From positions 434,001 through 498,000 of the forward strand of contig CP129482.1 of the NCBI GenBank assembly GCA_030583925.1: a stretch of 64,000 nucleotides of DNA. Reading direction: 5' to 3'. The notes beneath the pieces are model-generated. The model was not told the DNA's origin. It saw only the letters and a list, made by a program, of their open reading frames with translations, and did no database searches. This document shows positions 7,645 to 16,084 of this stretch, in pieces. The translations under genes and the position numbers were made by a program. This DNA is from Anaerolineales bacterium (GTDB taxonomy: Bacteria > Chloroflexota > Anaerolineae > Anaerolineales > Villigracilaceae). Every line of letters starts with the position of its first letter. Position 1 is the first letter of the stretch.

Positions 7645-8718
7645 ATGACAAACAAACTTCGAGTGGCAGTGATCTTCGGTGGACGCTCCGGCGAACATGA
7701 CGTTTCGCTGATGTCTGCGCGCTCGGTGTTGTCTGTGCTGGACCCCGCCAAATATGAAGTGACTCAAATTGGAATTACCCGCGAAGGCGCATGGCTAACT
7801 GGCGAGGATGTGATCGGCAGTTTCGAAAATGGCAAACTCGATGGGCTTGAGCATTTCGTCCTTTCGCCCGACCCATCCGATTCAATGCATGATGTTGATG
7901 TCTTCTTCCCCGTCCTCCACGGCACCTTTGGCGAAGACGGAACGATTCAAGGTTTGTTCGAAATGGCAGACGCGGCGTATGTTGGCGCGGGCGTGGTCGG
8001 TTCAGCGGTCGGCATGGACAAAGGCGTCTTCAAAGAAGTGATGCGCGCGAACAATATCCCGGTGGTCGAGTCGGTAATCGCCATGCGCGGCGATATTGAA
8101 AAGAACATGCAAACTGTGATCGAAAAGGCTGAGAAGGTCGGCGCGTATCCCTTGTTCGCCAAACCTGCGAATTTGGGTTCATCCGTCGGCGTGACGAAAT
8201 GCCACAACCGCTCTGATCTGCAGGAAGGACTGATGGAAGCCGCACAGTTTGACCGACGCGTACTCATCGAACGCGGCGTAACCAATGCGCGTGAGATCGA
8301 GGTCAGTGTATTGGGCAATGACGAACCGGTCGCTTCGGTGTGCGGCGAAGTTTTGCCAAGCCGCGAGTTTTATTCGTACGAATCGAAATACATTGACGGC
8401 ACATCGGGTTTGGAAATTCCCGCCAAGTTGCCGAAGGATGTGACGGAACAGATTCGTGAATACGCAGTCCGCGCGTATCAACTGATCGATTGCGCCGGCA
8501 TGGCGAGAGTTGACTTCTTTGTTGAAAAGGACACTAACAAAATCTACCTCAACGAGCTGAACACGATCCCCGGCTTCACCAAGATCAGCATGTATCCCAA
8601 ATTATGGGAAGCCAGTGGGTTGCCCTACGCCAAACTCGTTGACCGTTTGATCGAACTGGCAATGCAACGCAAAGCAGAGCGAGACCGCACCTCGCACATT
8701 TATCGGAGCCACGCATGA
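7645..8718 (+). CDS. ddl: D-alanine:D-alanine ligase
   Basis: An ATP-grasp enzyme making D-Ala-D-Ala for the pentapeptide. The 357 residues show GRSGEHDVSLMSARSVL at the N-terminus, FPVLHGTFGEDGTIQGLFE in the middle, PLFAKPANLGSSVGVTK (ATP-binding lid), and the C-terminal YLNELNTIPGFTKISMYPKLWEASG, which is diagnostic for Ddl. The ATG at 7645 follows the repeat-filled gap, so this gene may have its own promoter or rely on read-through. The 3' end shares ATGA with ftsQ. Placement of ddl directly before ftsQAZ is common in dcw clusters. Confidence 0.96.
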   Translation: MTNKLRVAVIFGGRSGEHDVSLMSARSVLSVLDPAKYEVTQIGITREGAWLTGEDVIGSFENGKLDGLEHFVLSPDPSDSMHDVDVFFPVLHGTFGEDGTIQGLFEMADAAYVGAGVVGSAVGMDKGVFKEVMRANNIPVVESVIAMRGDIEKNMQTVIEKAEKVGAYPLFAKPANLGSSVGVTKCHNRSDLQEGLMEAAQFDRRVLIERGVTNAREIEVSVLGNDEPVASVCGEVLPSREFYSYESKYIDGTSGLEIPAKLPKDVTEQIREYAVRAYQLIDCAGMARVDFFVEKDTNKIYLNELNTIPGFTKISMYPKLWEASGLPYAKLVDRLIELAMQRKAERDRTSHIYRSHA

Positions 8719-9683
8719 GCGAACGAAAAGAAATCACACGCGCCGAACAAGTCCGTTTGCGCCGCGAGCAGGAGCGCGCCAAAGAAATGCAACGGGCGAT
8801 GAAGCAAGCTACGAAGCCGCTTCCGCCCGCGCGCACTAAACCTGAAAAGGCGAAGAAAGTCAGCGCGCCGAAACCCGCGAGCGGCAAACGGCGTTTCCAG
8901 ATCGCGTTGCCGGAGGCGCCGCGCATCAACTTCCGCGCGATCCACATGCCGGCGATTCCGCGTCCGCGTTTTGGCTGGCGGATGATCTCGTCGCTCCTCG
9001 TTGTGTTGTGCGGCGCGGCGATCTATCTCGCGTTCACCCGTCCCGAATTGCGCGTGACCGAAGCGCAAGTGACCGGCAACCAAATCCTCTCACCTGCCGA
9101 AGTCAATTCGACGATCGGCGTTGCGGGACAGCCCATCTTTACGCTGATCCCCTCGGATTTGGAAACACGCCTCCGCCTCAACTACCCCGAAGTTGCCTCT
9201 GTCCATGTGAGCGCTTCACTCCCTAACCTGCTGACCGTGCATGTCATCGAGCGGAAGCCGGTCATCCGCTGGGAGCAGGGAGGCGAATACACGTGGATCG
9301 CGGAGGATGGAGTCGCGCTCCGTCCGCGCGGCGAAATGATTGGACTCATCTCCGTGTCGGCTGAGTCAGCCCCACCCGTGATTGGAAGCGGGACCGATCC
9401 CCTAACGCCGACTCCGTTTATTTCGGTCGAGATGGTCGAAGCGTTGAAAGGACTCGGCTGGCACGTCCCGCCGGGCGCGGTGATTTTGTATAACGAGGAG
9501 TTCGGTTTTGGTTGGAACGACCCGCGCGGCTGGCGCGCCTATTTCGGCACAACCGCCAGCGACGTGGAGTTGAAGATGCGCGTGTATGAACAGATGGTGA
9601 GTTCGCTGACGCAACGCGGCATCCGCCCGGCGTTGATCAACGTGACGTACCCGACCGCGCCGTATTATCGGATGAATCAATGA
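8715..9683 (+). CDS. ftsQ: FtsQ/DivIB, POTRA-domain divisome protein
   Basis: A bitopic division protein of 322 residues that links cytoplasmic and periplasmic divisome parts. The N-terminal cytosolic region (1-86) is strongly basic with Ala/Lys/Pro-rich segments, followed by one membrane helix (about 90-107). A POTRA domain begins LRVTEAQVTGNQILSPAEV (112-130) and runs to SVHVSASLPNLLTVHVIERKPVIRW, then the beta domain. Its position between ddl and ftsA fits FtsQ rather than an outer-membrane POTRA protein. The ATG overlaps the ddl stop. The long cytosolic tail (over 80 residues) is longer than in E. coli. Confidence 0.92.
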   Translation: MSERKEITRAEQVRLRREQERAKEMQRAMKQATKPLPPARTKPEKAKKVSAPKPASGKRRFQIALPEAPRINFRAIHMPAIPRPRFGWRMISSLLVVLCGAAIYLAFTRPELRVTEAQVTGNQILSPAEVNSTIGVAGQPIFTLIPSDLETRLRLNYPEVASVHVSASLPNLLTVHVIERKPVIRWEQGGEYTWIAEDGVALRPRGEMIGLISVSAESAPPVIGSGTDPLTPTPFISVEMVEALKGLGWHVPPGAVILYNEEFGFGWNDPRGWRAYFGTTASDVELKMRVYEQMVSSLTQRGIRPALINVTYPTAPYYRMNQ

Positions 9684-9690
9684 TCTTGTA

Positions 9691-9711
9691 GGGGCGAGAT
9701 TGTCTCGCCCC
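9691..9711. repeat. GTAGGGGC-family hairpin between ftsQ and ftsA
   Basis: GGGGCGAGA (9691-9699) and TCTCGCCCC (9703-9711) form a perfect 9-bp stem with a 3-nt loop, preceded by GTA and followed by AC. It is one of six GTAGGGGC...GCCCYTAC elements in the window (also near 12297, 16763, 19364, 42446 and 59770). It ends 15 nt before the ftsA ATG; no T-run follows, so it is probably a repeat rather than a terminator. Confidence 0.75.
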
Positions 9712-9726
9712 ACGGAAAAAGGAATT

Positions 9727-10959
9727 ATGGAAGAAATCGTAGTTGGCATTGACGTAGGCACGACAAAGATCTGCACCCTCGTGGGACGCGTGGAGGATGA
9801 TAAATCCATCCGCATCCTTGGTGTGGGCATCGAACCTTCGGACGGAATCCGCAAGGGCATCATCGTTGATCTCGGCGCGGCGACGCAAGCCATCACGCGT
9901 TCGGTGAAGAAAGCCGAATCCACTTCGGGGTTGGAGATCACCTCCGCGTTGGTGAGCATTGCCGGCGCGCACGTTTCGTCGGTGAACAGCCGCGGCGCGA
10001 TCGCCGTGAACGGAAATGTGATCGAGCAGTTCGATGTGGATCATGCGATGGAACAGGCGCGCGCGGTCGCCATTCCGCATGACCGGGAGATTATTCACGT
10101 CATCCAACGCGGCTTTTCTGTGGATGGGCAAGACGGCATCCGCAACCCGAAAGGGATGCACGGTTATCGGCTCGAAGTGGAGACTCACATCATCACCGCT
10201 TCCGCCGCGACGGTGGACAATCTACGTCACTGCGTGGGCGCGGGCGGCGTGAAGATTCAGGAATTTGTGTTGAACCCGCTTGCCTCCGGTGAAGCGGTGT
10301 TGACCGAGCAGGAACGTCAGATGGGCGTGGCGGTTTGTGACATCGGCGGCGGCACAGCGGATTTAGCGATCTACGTCAACGGCGATGTGTGGCACACGAT
10401 GGTGCTGGCTGTCGGCGGGAATCACATCACGCAGGATGTGGCGCATGGGTTGCATCTTCCGCTCGCGCAAGCGGAAGAAGTGAAGAAACAGCAAGGTCAT
10501 GCCGTGCGCGGCGAGGTCGGTTCGGAGGAATATTTCTCCGTGCGCCCGTTCGGCGAGGACCGCCCGGTGCAGATCAACCGGCAAGAACTGGCGGAGATCA
10601 TCGAAGCGCGCGTGGCGGAAATCTTCTCGTTGATCTTGCAGGAGATCAAACGCTCCGGTTACGACGGTCTCTTGCCAGCCGGTATGGTGTTGACCGGCGG
10701 CACGTCCGCATTGCCCGGCATCAAACGCGTGGCAAGTGAAGTGTTGGGCATGCCCGTCCGCACGGCGCAGCCGGAGAATCTCTCCGGTCTCGTGGATCGG
10801 TTGAAATCACCGGCATATTCCACCGGTGTCGGTTTGTTGCAGTGGGTTGTCTCGATGCAGGATGAAGATATAAGCGCCGGACGAAACCGCCGCAGGAAAG
10901 GAGAAGCGCGTATGGATTTAGGGTTTATCAAGAAAATCGTCGGCAGGATTTTGCCGTAG
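9727..10959 (+). CDS. ftsA: FtsA, actin-like membrane tether of the Z ring
   Basis: An actin-fold ATPase that anchors FtsZ to the membrane. From ATG 9727 (with AAAGGA about 6 nt upstream) the protein is 410 residues: GIDVGTTKICTLVGRV (phosphate 1) at 7-22, the FtsA-specific 1C subdomain following it, DIGGGTADLAIYVNG (phosphate 2) near 206-220, and VLTGGTSALPGI (adenosine motif) near 320. The C-terminus ends DLGFIKKIVGRILP, a classic amphipathic membrane-targeting helix. An upstream in-frame TTG at 9700 falls inside the hairpin repeat and is rejected. Confidence 0.96.
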   Translation: MEEIVVGIDVGTTKICTLVGRVEDDKSIRILGVGIEPSDGIRKGIIVDLGAATQAITRSVKKAESTSGLEITSALVSIAGAHVSSVNSRGAIAVNGNVIEQFDVDHAMEQARAVAIPHDREIIHVIQRGFSVDGQDGIRNPKGMHGYRLEVETHIITASAATVDNLRHCVGAGGVKIQEFVLNPLASGEAVLTEQERQMGVAVCDIGGGTADLAIYVNGDVWHTMVLAVGGNHITQDVAHGLHLPLAQAEEVKKQQGHAVRGEVGSEEYFSVRPFGEDRPVQINRQELAEIIEARVAEIFSLILQEIKRSGYDGLLPAGMVLTGGTSALPGIKRVASEVLGMPVRTAQPENLSGLVDRLKSPAYSTGVGLLQWVVSMQDEDISAGRNRRRKGEARMDLGFIKKIVGRILP

Positions 10960-11132
10960 CGAGTAAGGTGAGATTCGATTTGCCAAAGAGCGCTCAGAGT
11001 TCTCTGAGAAAAGAATCTAAAACTCACTGCGCTCTGTGATCTCTGCGGCAACGTAGAACTTTCACTCTTAAAATTTTGAATTACCGAATCAAAAGCAAGT
11101 ATTATTCAACCACTGTTTGATGGAGGCTCAAC
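10960..11132. repeat. ftsA-ftsZ intergenic region with phrase-type inverted repeat
   Basis: The gap contains a loose inverted repeat (about 10981-11054): GCTCAGAGTTCTCTGAG on one side and GCGCTCTGTGATCTCTGCGG on the other. It belongs to the same verbal family as 50137-50195 (CACAGAG...CTCTGTGG). Downstream, TGGAGG at 11120-11125 is the ftsZ ribosome binding site. I could not identify a convincing promoter for ftsZ here by eye. Confidence 0.5.
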
Positions 11133-12293
<1,161 letters not shown>

Positions 12294-12296
12294 TTC

Positions 12297-12402
12297 GTAG
12301 GGGCGGGAGAGAACCTCGCTCTTACGAAAAAAACAATTCGGTCGAGTTCATATCATTGCCTCCCCCAAAATCCGATGGACGTCAGTCGGTTTTTGGGGGA
12401 GG
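12297..12402. repeat. Two palindromic repeats downstream of ftsZ
   Basis: GTAGGGGCGGGAGAG...CTCTTACG (about 12297-12326) is a degenerate GTAGGGGC-family element. CCTCCCCCAAAATCCGA (12360-12376) pairs with TCGGTTTTTGGGGGAGG (12386-12402), a long G/C-then-A/T stem that could terminate ftsZ transcription. A related word (CTCCCCCATTT...AAATGGGGGAG) recurs near 56005-56040. Confidence 0.65.
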
Positions 12403-12429
12403 TGTCCGTAGGACGGTGGGGGTCTGAGG

Positions 12430-12435
12430 TAAAAT
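12430..12435 (+). promoter_or_regulatory. -10-like box 7 nt before the start of 12443 (predicted leaderless)
   Basis: TAAAAT is followed by seven bases (AGAAACA) and the ATG at 12443. A transcript starting 6-8 nt downstream of this box would begin at or next to the start codon. No Shine-Dalgarno precedes the ATG, and no clear -35 is visible. Confidence 0.5.
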
Positions 12436-12442
12436 AGAAACA

Positions 12443-12862
12443 ATGAAAGCCAAAATTCCGCAGCCTGTTCATGAATCATACAAACGCCACCGCAGACAGT
12501 TCGTCTGGCAGATCATTCTCCCGGTTGCGTTCGCGGCGCTATTCATGATTGCGTTGATCGTGCTGATCAACGTCGCCACCTTTCAACAAGGCGGCGACGT
12601 GGGGCGCTGGGCGGCGATCTCTACGATCTGGATCGTTGTCCCTGTGATGATCGCGGGATTGATATTTCTTGTCATTCTCGGCGCGCTGGTCTATTTGATG
12701 AAGCGGATTTTGGGAATCACGCCGCGCTACACTGGTCTCGCGCAGGATTATGTCAACAAAGCCGTGGTCTACGTCAAACGCGGGACCGAGTTGGCGGTGA
12801 AGCCGGTGTTCTGGCTCGATGGCATTGGCGCGAGCGTCAAACGATTTTTTGGAAGGAAATAA
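12443..12862 (+). CDS. Membrane protein of unknown function with two helices
   Basis: A 139-residue protein: a basic N-terminus (about 1-20), a hydrophobic helix at about 22-44, a second at about 55-85, then a basic amphipathic cytosolic tail ending VKRFFGRK. No catalytic motif or known family recognised. The start is supported by the -10-like box 7 nt upstream and by the absence of another in-frame start before the first helix. It is probably the first gene of a short run with 12953 and 13155, although a repeat-containing gap follows. Confidence 0.6.
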   Translation: MKAKIPQPVHESYKRHRRQFVWQIILPVAFAALFMIALIVLINVATFQQGGDVGRWAAISTIWIVVPVMIAGLIFLVILGALVYLMKRILGITPRYTGLAQDYVNKAVVYVKRGTELAVKPVFWLDGIGASVKRFFGRK

Positions 12863-12870
12863 ACTCAACT

Positions 12871-12932
12871 CCGGAGTGCGTCGCACCCAACTCGTGAGGC
12901 TAATCAACCCTCGTTCTGTGCGACGCACCCTC
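12871..12932. repeat. GGTGCGTCGCAC phrase repeat
   Basis: Between 12443 and the next gene, CGGAGTGCGTCGCACCC (about 12871-12887) is matched as an inverted repeat by CTGTGCGACGCACCCTC (about 12916-12932). No gene signal lies in it. Confidence 0.6.
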
Positions 12933-12952
12933 ACATGCAAAAGGAATCAACC

Positions 12953-13147
12953 ATGAACAAAAGCAAAACCCTCCTCTTCGGCGCGCTCGTCGGCGCGTTC
13001 GCGGGACTCATCGCAGCGCTGTTGCTCAATCGCCGCGCGGAAAAGAACGAAAGCGAAACCGCGCTTACGGCTGGCGAGGGATTGAAACTCGGTATGCTGG
13101 TGTTCGGGTTGCTGCGGGCGATATCCAGTTTGGGGGATGAGAAGTAA
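12953..13147 (+). CDS. Small single-helix membrane protein, YtxH-like
   Basis: Sixty-four residues from ATG 12953 (AAAGGA about 7 nt upstream): MNKSKTLLFGALVGAFAGL opens a glycine/alanine-rich membrane helix (about 7-25) followed by NRRAEKNESE and an amphipathic C-terminus. The glycine-zipper helix with a charged tail resembles YtxH/GvpP-like small proteins, but this is only a topology match. An upstream in-frame ATG at 12935 is less well placed. The 3' end overlaps a possible ATG (13137) of the next gene. Confidence 0.55.
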   Translation: MNKSKTLLFGALVGAFAGLIAALLLNRRAEKNESETALTAGEGLKLGMLVFGLLRAISSLGDEK

Positions 13148-13154
13148 CCCTGAA

Positions 13155-13961
13155 ATGAAAACCTTCAAACATTGGGCAGTCGAAAAACAAACCATCCTCA
13201 TTGACGGGCGGAAGCAGGAAATCACCTGCTACGGCGGATCGAACGTCTCTGTCGAAGATGCACGCCGGGCAGCGCGAGAAAAAGCCGAAAAGGTACAACG
13301 AAAAATAGCGGGCGAAAAGCAACTCTTCGAAGAGTACGAGGTGGAAATTCGCGAGGAAGTGTTGAAAGCAGTTGACGACCACGCGGTCATCACGCGGAAC
13401 CGCTACGGCGCGCAGGTTTTGAACGTCGAAAGGTTGATGATTCTCGATATTGACAAACCCGCCCCAGCCAAAGGAATTGGCGGGCTGTTCAAGAAAGCGG
13501 CGGATAAGCGCTCCCGCAAAGCGGAAATCTTCGATATGGTTCGCAAACTGGCGGCGACAAAATATAGCCAATACGGCTTTCGCATCTACGAAACGTATCA
13601 GGGCGCGCGGGTGATCGTGTTGGGCAGGGAGTTCGATCCGCGCGCGGGTGAAACCAAACAAATGATGGACGAGTTCAACTGCGATCCGCTATACACGATG
13701 CTCTGCATCAAGCAGGGATGTTATCGTGCAAGACTCACTCCCAAGCCTCATCGCCTGCGGATGCGCCGCTACAAAGTCCAGTTTCCGCGTGAAACGACTG
13801 ATGTTCGGTTCGAGCAGTGGCTGACGCAATACGAAAATGCGAGCAAAGGCTTCAGCGTGTGCAAATTGATCGAGCAAATCGGGTCGAGCCAACCCGTCAA
13901 TGAGGTAGTGCGGCTCCATGATGAGATTGCGGGAGTTGGGTTTCCGCAGAGGTTGGCGTAA
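13155..13961 (+). CDS. Conserved-looking protein of unknown function with an LDID motif
   Basis: About 268 residues, soluble, with a lysine/glutamate-rich helical N-terminal third (roughly residues 35-80). A beta segment LNVERLMILDIDKP follows near 95-108, then a basic linker (KKAADKRSRK), a region YGFRIYETYQGARVIVLGREFDP, and RARLTPKPHRLRMRRYKVQFPRET near 195-220. I do not recognise the family. The hydrophobic strand ending in DxD followed later by a basic R-x-TPKP-x-R block is reminiscent of primase-like nucleotidyltransferase cores, but this is speculation. ATG 13155 is chosen; ATG 13137 overlaps the upstream stop. Confidence 0.6.
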   Translation: MKTFKHWAVEKQTILIDGRKQEITCYGGSNVSVEDARRAAREKAEKVQRKIAGEKQLFEEYEVEIREEVLKAVDDHAVITRNRYGAQVLNVERLMILDIDKPAPAKGIGGLFKKAADKRSRKAEIFDMVRKLAATKYSQYGFRIYETYQGARVIVLGREFDPRAGETKQMMDEFNCDPLYTMLCIKQGCYRARLTPKPHRLRMRRYKVQFPRETTDVRFEQWLTQYENASKGFSVCKLIEQIGSSQPVNEVVRLHDEIAGVGFPQRLA

Positions 13962-13996
13962 AATTTAGATCGCGCCTCTCTTAGCCTAACGATAAC

Positions 13997-14449
13997 TCAC
14001 TCTCCGCCTTCACCGGAAAACGGACGAAAAATTTCCATCCATCGTTCGGGGTTGCCCAGCGCCTCCCAGCCGAATTGTTGATAAAGACCGTGCGCGTCGC
14101 GTGTTGCCAGCGTCCAGCGGCGGAGTCCTTGCAAGTCGGGGTGAGCGTGGACGGTTTCGATCAGCCATTTGCCAAGCCCGTGTGAGCGATAGTCCTCGTG
14201 AATGAACACATCGCATAGGTAGGCGAAGATCGCATAGTCAGTAACCACGCGCGCGAGACCGATCTGTTTATCCCTGTCATAAAGTCCAAATACGAGTGAA
14301 TTTGCAAGCGCCCGCTCCGTTTGTTCGCGCGGGCGTCCCTTTGCCCAGTAGGCGCGGGAGAGGAAATCTACGATGGCGTTGAGGTCGAGCCGCGCGGGAT
14401 CGTCGCTGATGGTGAAGTTATCGTGTTTCGCTTCGAATATTTTTTGCAT
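13997..14449 (-). CDS. GNAT-family N-acetyltransferase
   Basis: A compact 150-residue acetyltransferase. Visible GNAT elements are strand IGLARVVTD, then YLCDVFIHEDYRSHGLGKWLIETV, which is motif A with the R-x-x-G-x-G/A acetyl-CoA loop (RSHGLGK, about residues 89-95), and the C-terminal ATRDAHGLYQQFGWEAL typical of the last alpha/beta unit. The substrate is unknown; similar proteins are often annotated as acetyltransferases of small molecules. On the minus strand its ATG lies 6 nt downstream of TAAACT (plus coordinates 14456-14461), preceded by TGA, an extended -10; a leaderless transcript is predicted. Confidence 0.85.
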   Translation of the reverse strand: MQKIFEAKHDNFTISDDPARLDLNAIVDFLSRAYWAKGRPREQTERALANSLVFGLYDRDKQIGLARVVTDYAIFAYLCDVFIHEDYRSHGLGKWLIETVHAHPDLQGLRRWTLATRDAHGLYQQFGWEALGNPERWMEIFRPFSGEGGE

Positions 14450-14455
14450 GGCGAA

Positions 14456-14461
14456 AGTTTA
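14456..14461 (-). promoter_or_regulatory. Extended -10-like box 6 nt before the GNAT start (predicted leaderless)
   Basis: On the minus strand the order is TGATAAACT, then TTCGCC, then ATG (14449). TG-n-TAAACT matches an extended -10 element. There is no ribosome binding site. Confidence 0.45.
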
Positions 14462-14487
14462 TCATGAGTGATAGCATTCAAGTTCAC

Positions 14488-14590
14488 ATGTCATTGCGAG
14501 ACGGCTTCAGCCGTCGAAGCAATCTTCTCTATCCTGTGAACAATTGTTGGGTAGTGCGTTGAGATTGCTTCGCTTCGCTCGCAATGACAT
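14488..14590. repeat. ATGTCATTGCGAG palindromic element (MITE-like)
   Basis: The ends are perfect 13-bp inverted repeats: ATGTCATTGCGAG (14488-14500) and CTCGCAATGACAT (14578-14590). Inside are a second inverted pair, GAAGCAATC (about 14516) and GATTGCTTC (about 14562), and a short hairpin ACGGCTTCAGCCGT. Four related full copies and one half copy occur in the window (29367-29479, 52646-52751, 54539-54691, 63231-63334, half at 63377-63409). There is no ORF inside. Confidence 0.85.
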
Positions 14591-14605
14591 ACACCAAGGA
14601 GACTC

Positions 14606-15247
14606 ATGCTCAAGCCCATTCGTTGGAACACCTTTGTACGCGACTTCTTTGTTATCCAAATCGGATTTCTCTTGTATGGGCTCGCGCTGGCGTTGATCAT
14701 CCGCGCCGATCTCGGCACGACCACTTGGCTTGTCTTCGAGATCCCGCTGGCGGATATATTCAAAATTACCATCGGGAGAATGACCGTCTTTGTCGGTTTT
14801 ACGGTGCTGGTCCTCGCGCTGGCAATGCGCGAGAAAGTAGGTTGGGGCACGTTGGGGAATATCCTCAGCATCGGTCCATGGCTGGACTTGTGCCTGTCCC
14901 TTCTTCCTCCCATTTCAGGAAACCTGGTTTTGCAGATACTCTTCTTTTTTGCAGGCATTCTCGTGCAGGGAATCGCCACCGCCGTCTACATCGGCGTGGA
15001 CGCGGGCGCGGGCCCGCGTGACAGCATGATGCTCGCGATTCATCGCGTGACCGGCGTCAGCATCCGGCTCGCGCGCGGCGCTCTCGAAGCGCTCGTGGTG
15101 TTGGTCGGCTGGCTGTTGGGCGGTCCGCTGGGGATCGGGACGGTCGTCTTCGCGCTGTTGATTGGTCCCTCCGTGCAGTGGGCGTTCAAACTCTTCAACG
15201 TCAGACCGCACAAGCCTGAACCTGTTGTCGTCGAAGCGGCGGATTGA
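14606..15247 (+). CDS. YczE-family integral membrane protein
   Basis: A 213-residue polytopic protein with about five or six helices. The first block FFVIQIGFLLYGLALALIIRADLG followed by TTTWLVFEIPLA, and the later AVYIGVDAGAGPRDSMMLAIHR-like segment, match the pattern of the YczE/YitT-like family (in Bacillus the gene next to surfactin synthetase). The biochemical role is unknown. Start ATG 14606 is preceded by AAGGAG 7 nt upstream. The sequence upstream is a repeat element, so a promoter must lie in or before it. Confidence 0.75.
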   Translation: MLKPIRWNTFVRDFFVIQIGFLLYGLALALIIRADLGTTTWLVFEIPLADIFKITIGRMTVFVGFTVLVLALAMREKVGWGTLGNILSIGPWLDLCLSLLPPISGNLVLQILFFFAGILVQGIATAVYIGVDAGAGPRDSMMLAIHRVTGVSIRLARGALEALVVLVGWLLGGPLGIGTVVFALLIGPSVQWAFKLFNVRPHKPEPVVVEAAD

Positions 15248-15292
15248 ACTATCGCTAATAAGCGAAGTTCGAAGAATTTATACAGAGTAGGC

Positions 15293-15321
15293 TTGCGGTT
15301 CATACGGCTTTGCCGTATAAT
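15293..15321 (+). promoter_or_regulatory. Promoter and operator palindrome of the RelE/XRE toxin-antitoxin operon
   Basis: TTGCGG (15293-15298) and TATAAT (15316-15321) are separated by exactly 17 nt, a near-consensus housekeeping promoter. A perfect 7-bp inverted repeat, ATACGGC (15302-15308), TTT, GCCGTAT (15312-15318), overlaps the spacer and the first half of the -10 box. This is where an XRE antitoxin would be expected to bind for autorepression. The GTG start codon of the toxin is 7 nt after the -10 box, so the message is predicted to be leaderless. Confidence 0.7.
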
Positions 15322-15327
15322 CGAATC

Positions 15328-15639
15328 GTGGAGTTCATTGAAGCCTCTGCTTTTACGAAATATGTGTACGAATATTTGTCGGAAGAGGAATATTTGGGGT
15401 TACAAAGCTTTCTGCTTCAATATCCCGAAGCGGGAAAAGTTGTTCCGAAGTCCGGCGGGGTGCGAAAGGTGCGCTGGGCAATGTCAGGCAAAGGTAAAAG
15501 CGGCGGTGTGCGCGTGATCTATTTTTTCAAAAAGCAGGATAGTGAAATCTGGCTGTTGACTATTTACAGCAAGAACGAGATGGAAAATATACCAGCTCAT
15601 ACTCTTCGCCAGATTGCAAAGGAGATCGAAAATGTCTAA
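15328..15639 (+). CDS. RelE/HigB-like toxin of a type II toxin-antitoxin system
   Basis: About 103 residues from GTG 15328 (protein start MEFIEASAFTKYVYEYL). The core PEAGKVVPKSGGVRKVRWAMSGKGKSGGVRVIYFF is the hallmark of the RelE/HigB-type toxins that pair with NadS/HigA-like antitoxins; these are ribosome-dependent or free mRNA endonucleases. The basic residues Lys/Arg in VRKVRW and GKGKSGGVR probably contact RNA, and the C-terminus ends IAKEIE. An upstream TTG at 15310 lies inside the promoter palindrome and is rejected. The toxin precedes the antitoxin, overlapping by 8 nt, the order typical of HigBA. Autoregulation is implied by the operator. Confidence 0.85.
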   Translation: MEFIEASAFTKYVYEYLSEEEYLGLQSFLLQYPEAGKVVPKSGGVRKVRWAMSGKGKSGGVRVIYFFKKQDSEIWLLTIYSKNEMENIPAHTLRQIAKEIENV

Positions 15640-15919
15640 GCGTGATATTGGTCAGGAAATTTTGGACGGCATTCGCGAAATCAAGGCTTACAAAGCAGGG
15701 AAGAATTCCTTGCGCGTGCGCGCGCTGAAGAAACCTGCTTCGCCGCAGGTGATCCGCACACGATTGAAGTTGTCACAATCTGCATTTGCCGGTCTGATGG
15801 GCGTTAGCTTGCGGACAGTGCAGGATTGGGAACAGGGGCGCCGCAAACCGAGCGGGCCCGCCGTCGCTTTATTGCGAATCGCAGAGCAGAAACCCAAGGT
15901 GTTTGTGGACCTTTCTTGA
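15632..15919 (+). CDS. XRE-family antitoxin (HigA/NadS-like)
   Basis: About 95 residues from ATG 15632. A helix-turn-helix is evident: RTRLKLSQSAFAGLMGVSLRTVQDWEQGRRKPSGPAVALLRIAE, in which SQSAFAGLMG is helix 2 and SLRTVQDWEQG is the recognition helix. The N-terminal about 35 residues (ILDGIREIKAYKAG) resemble the helical arm of NadS-like antitoxins, which wraps the toxin. The start is inside the end of the toxin gene. It is the probable repressor of the operon through the palindrome over the -10 box. A 54-nt stem-loop repeat begins 13 nt after its stop. Confidence 0.88.
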   Translation: MSKRDIGQEILDGIREIKAYKAGKNSLRVRALKKPASPQVIRTRLKLSQSAFAGLMGVSLRTVQDWEQGRRKPSGPAVALLRIAEQKPKVFVDLS

Positions 15920-15932
15920 CTTGAAAGCCGTT

Positions 15933-15986
15933 AATCTCCAACATTCCTCTTGCGCCGTATTGACTGACCGTCAATGCGGCGTTTGT
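15933..15986. repeat. 54-nt stem-loop repeat, copy 1
   Basis: Begins AATCTCCAACATTCCTC and contains CGCCGTATTG / CAATGCGGCG, a 10-bp stem with one G-T wobble, then TTTGT. It differs from copy 2 (16692-16745) at five positions, and the stem is maintained by wobble. It lies directly downstream of the XRE antitoxin and may serve as its terminator. Confidence 0.8.
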
Positions 15987-16084
15987 GTATCCAAGCATGA
16001 ATTGAAAATGACCAACCGTGCTAAAATAACGTCAATCAAGACAGAAGTTGACAGTCCCATTCCTGTCAGCGACAGAGGTGTTCG

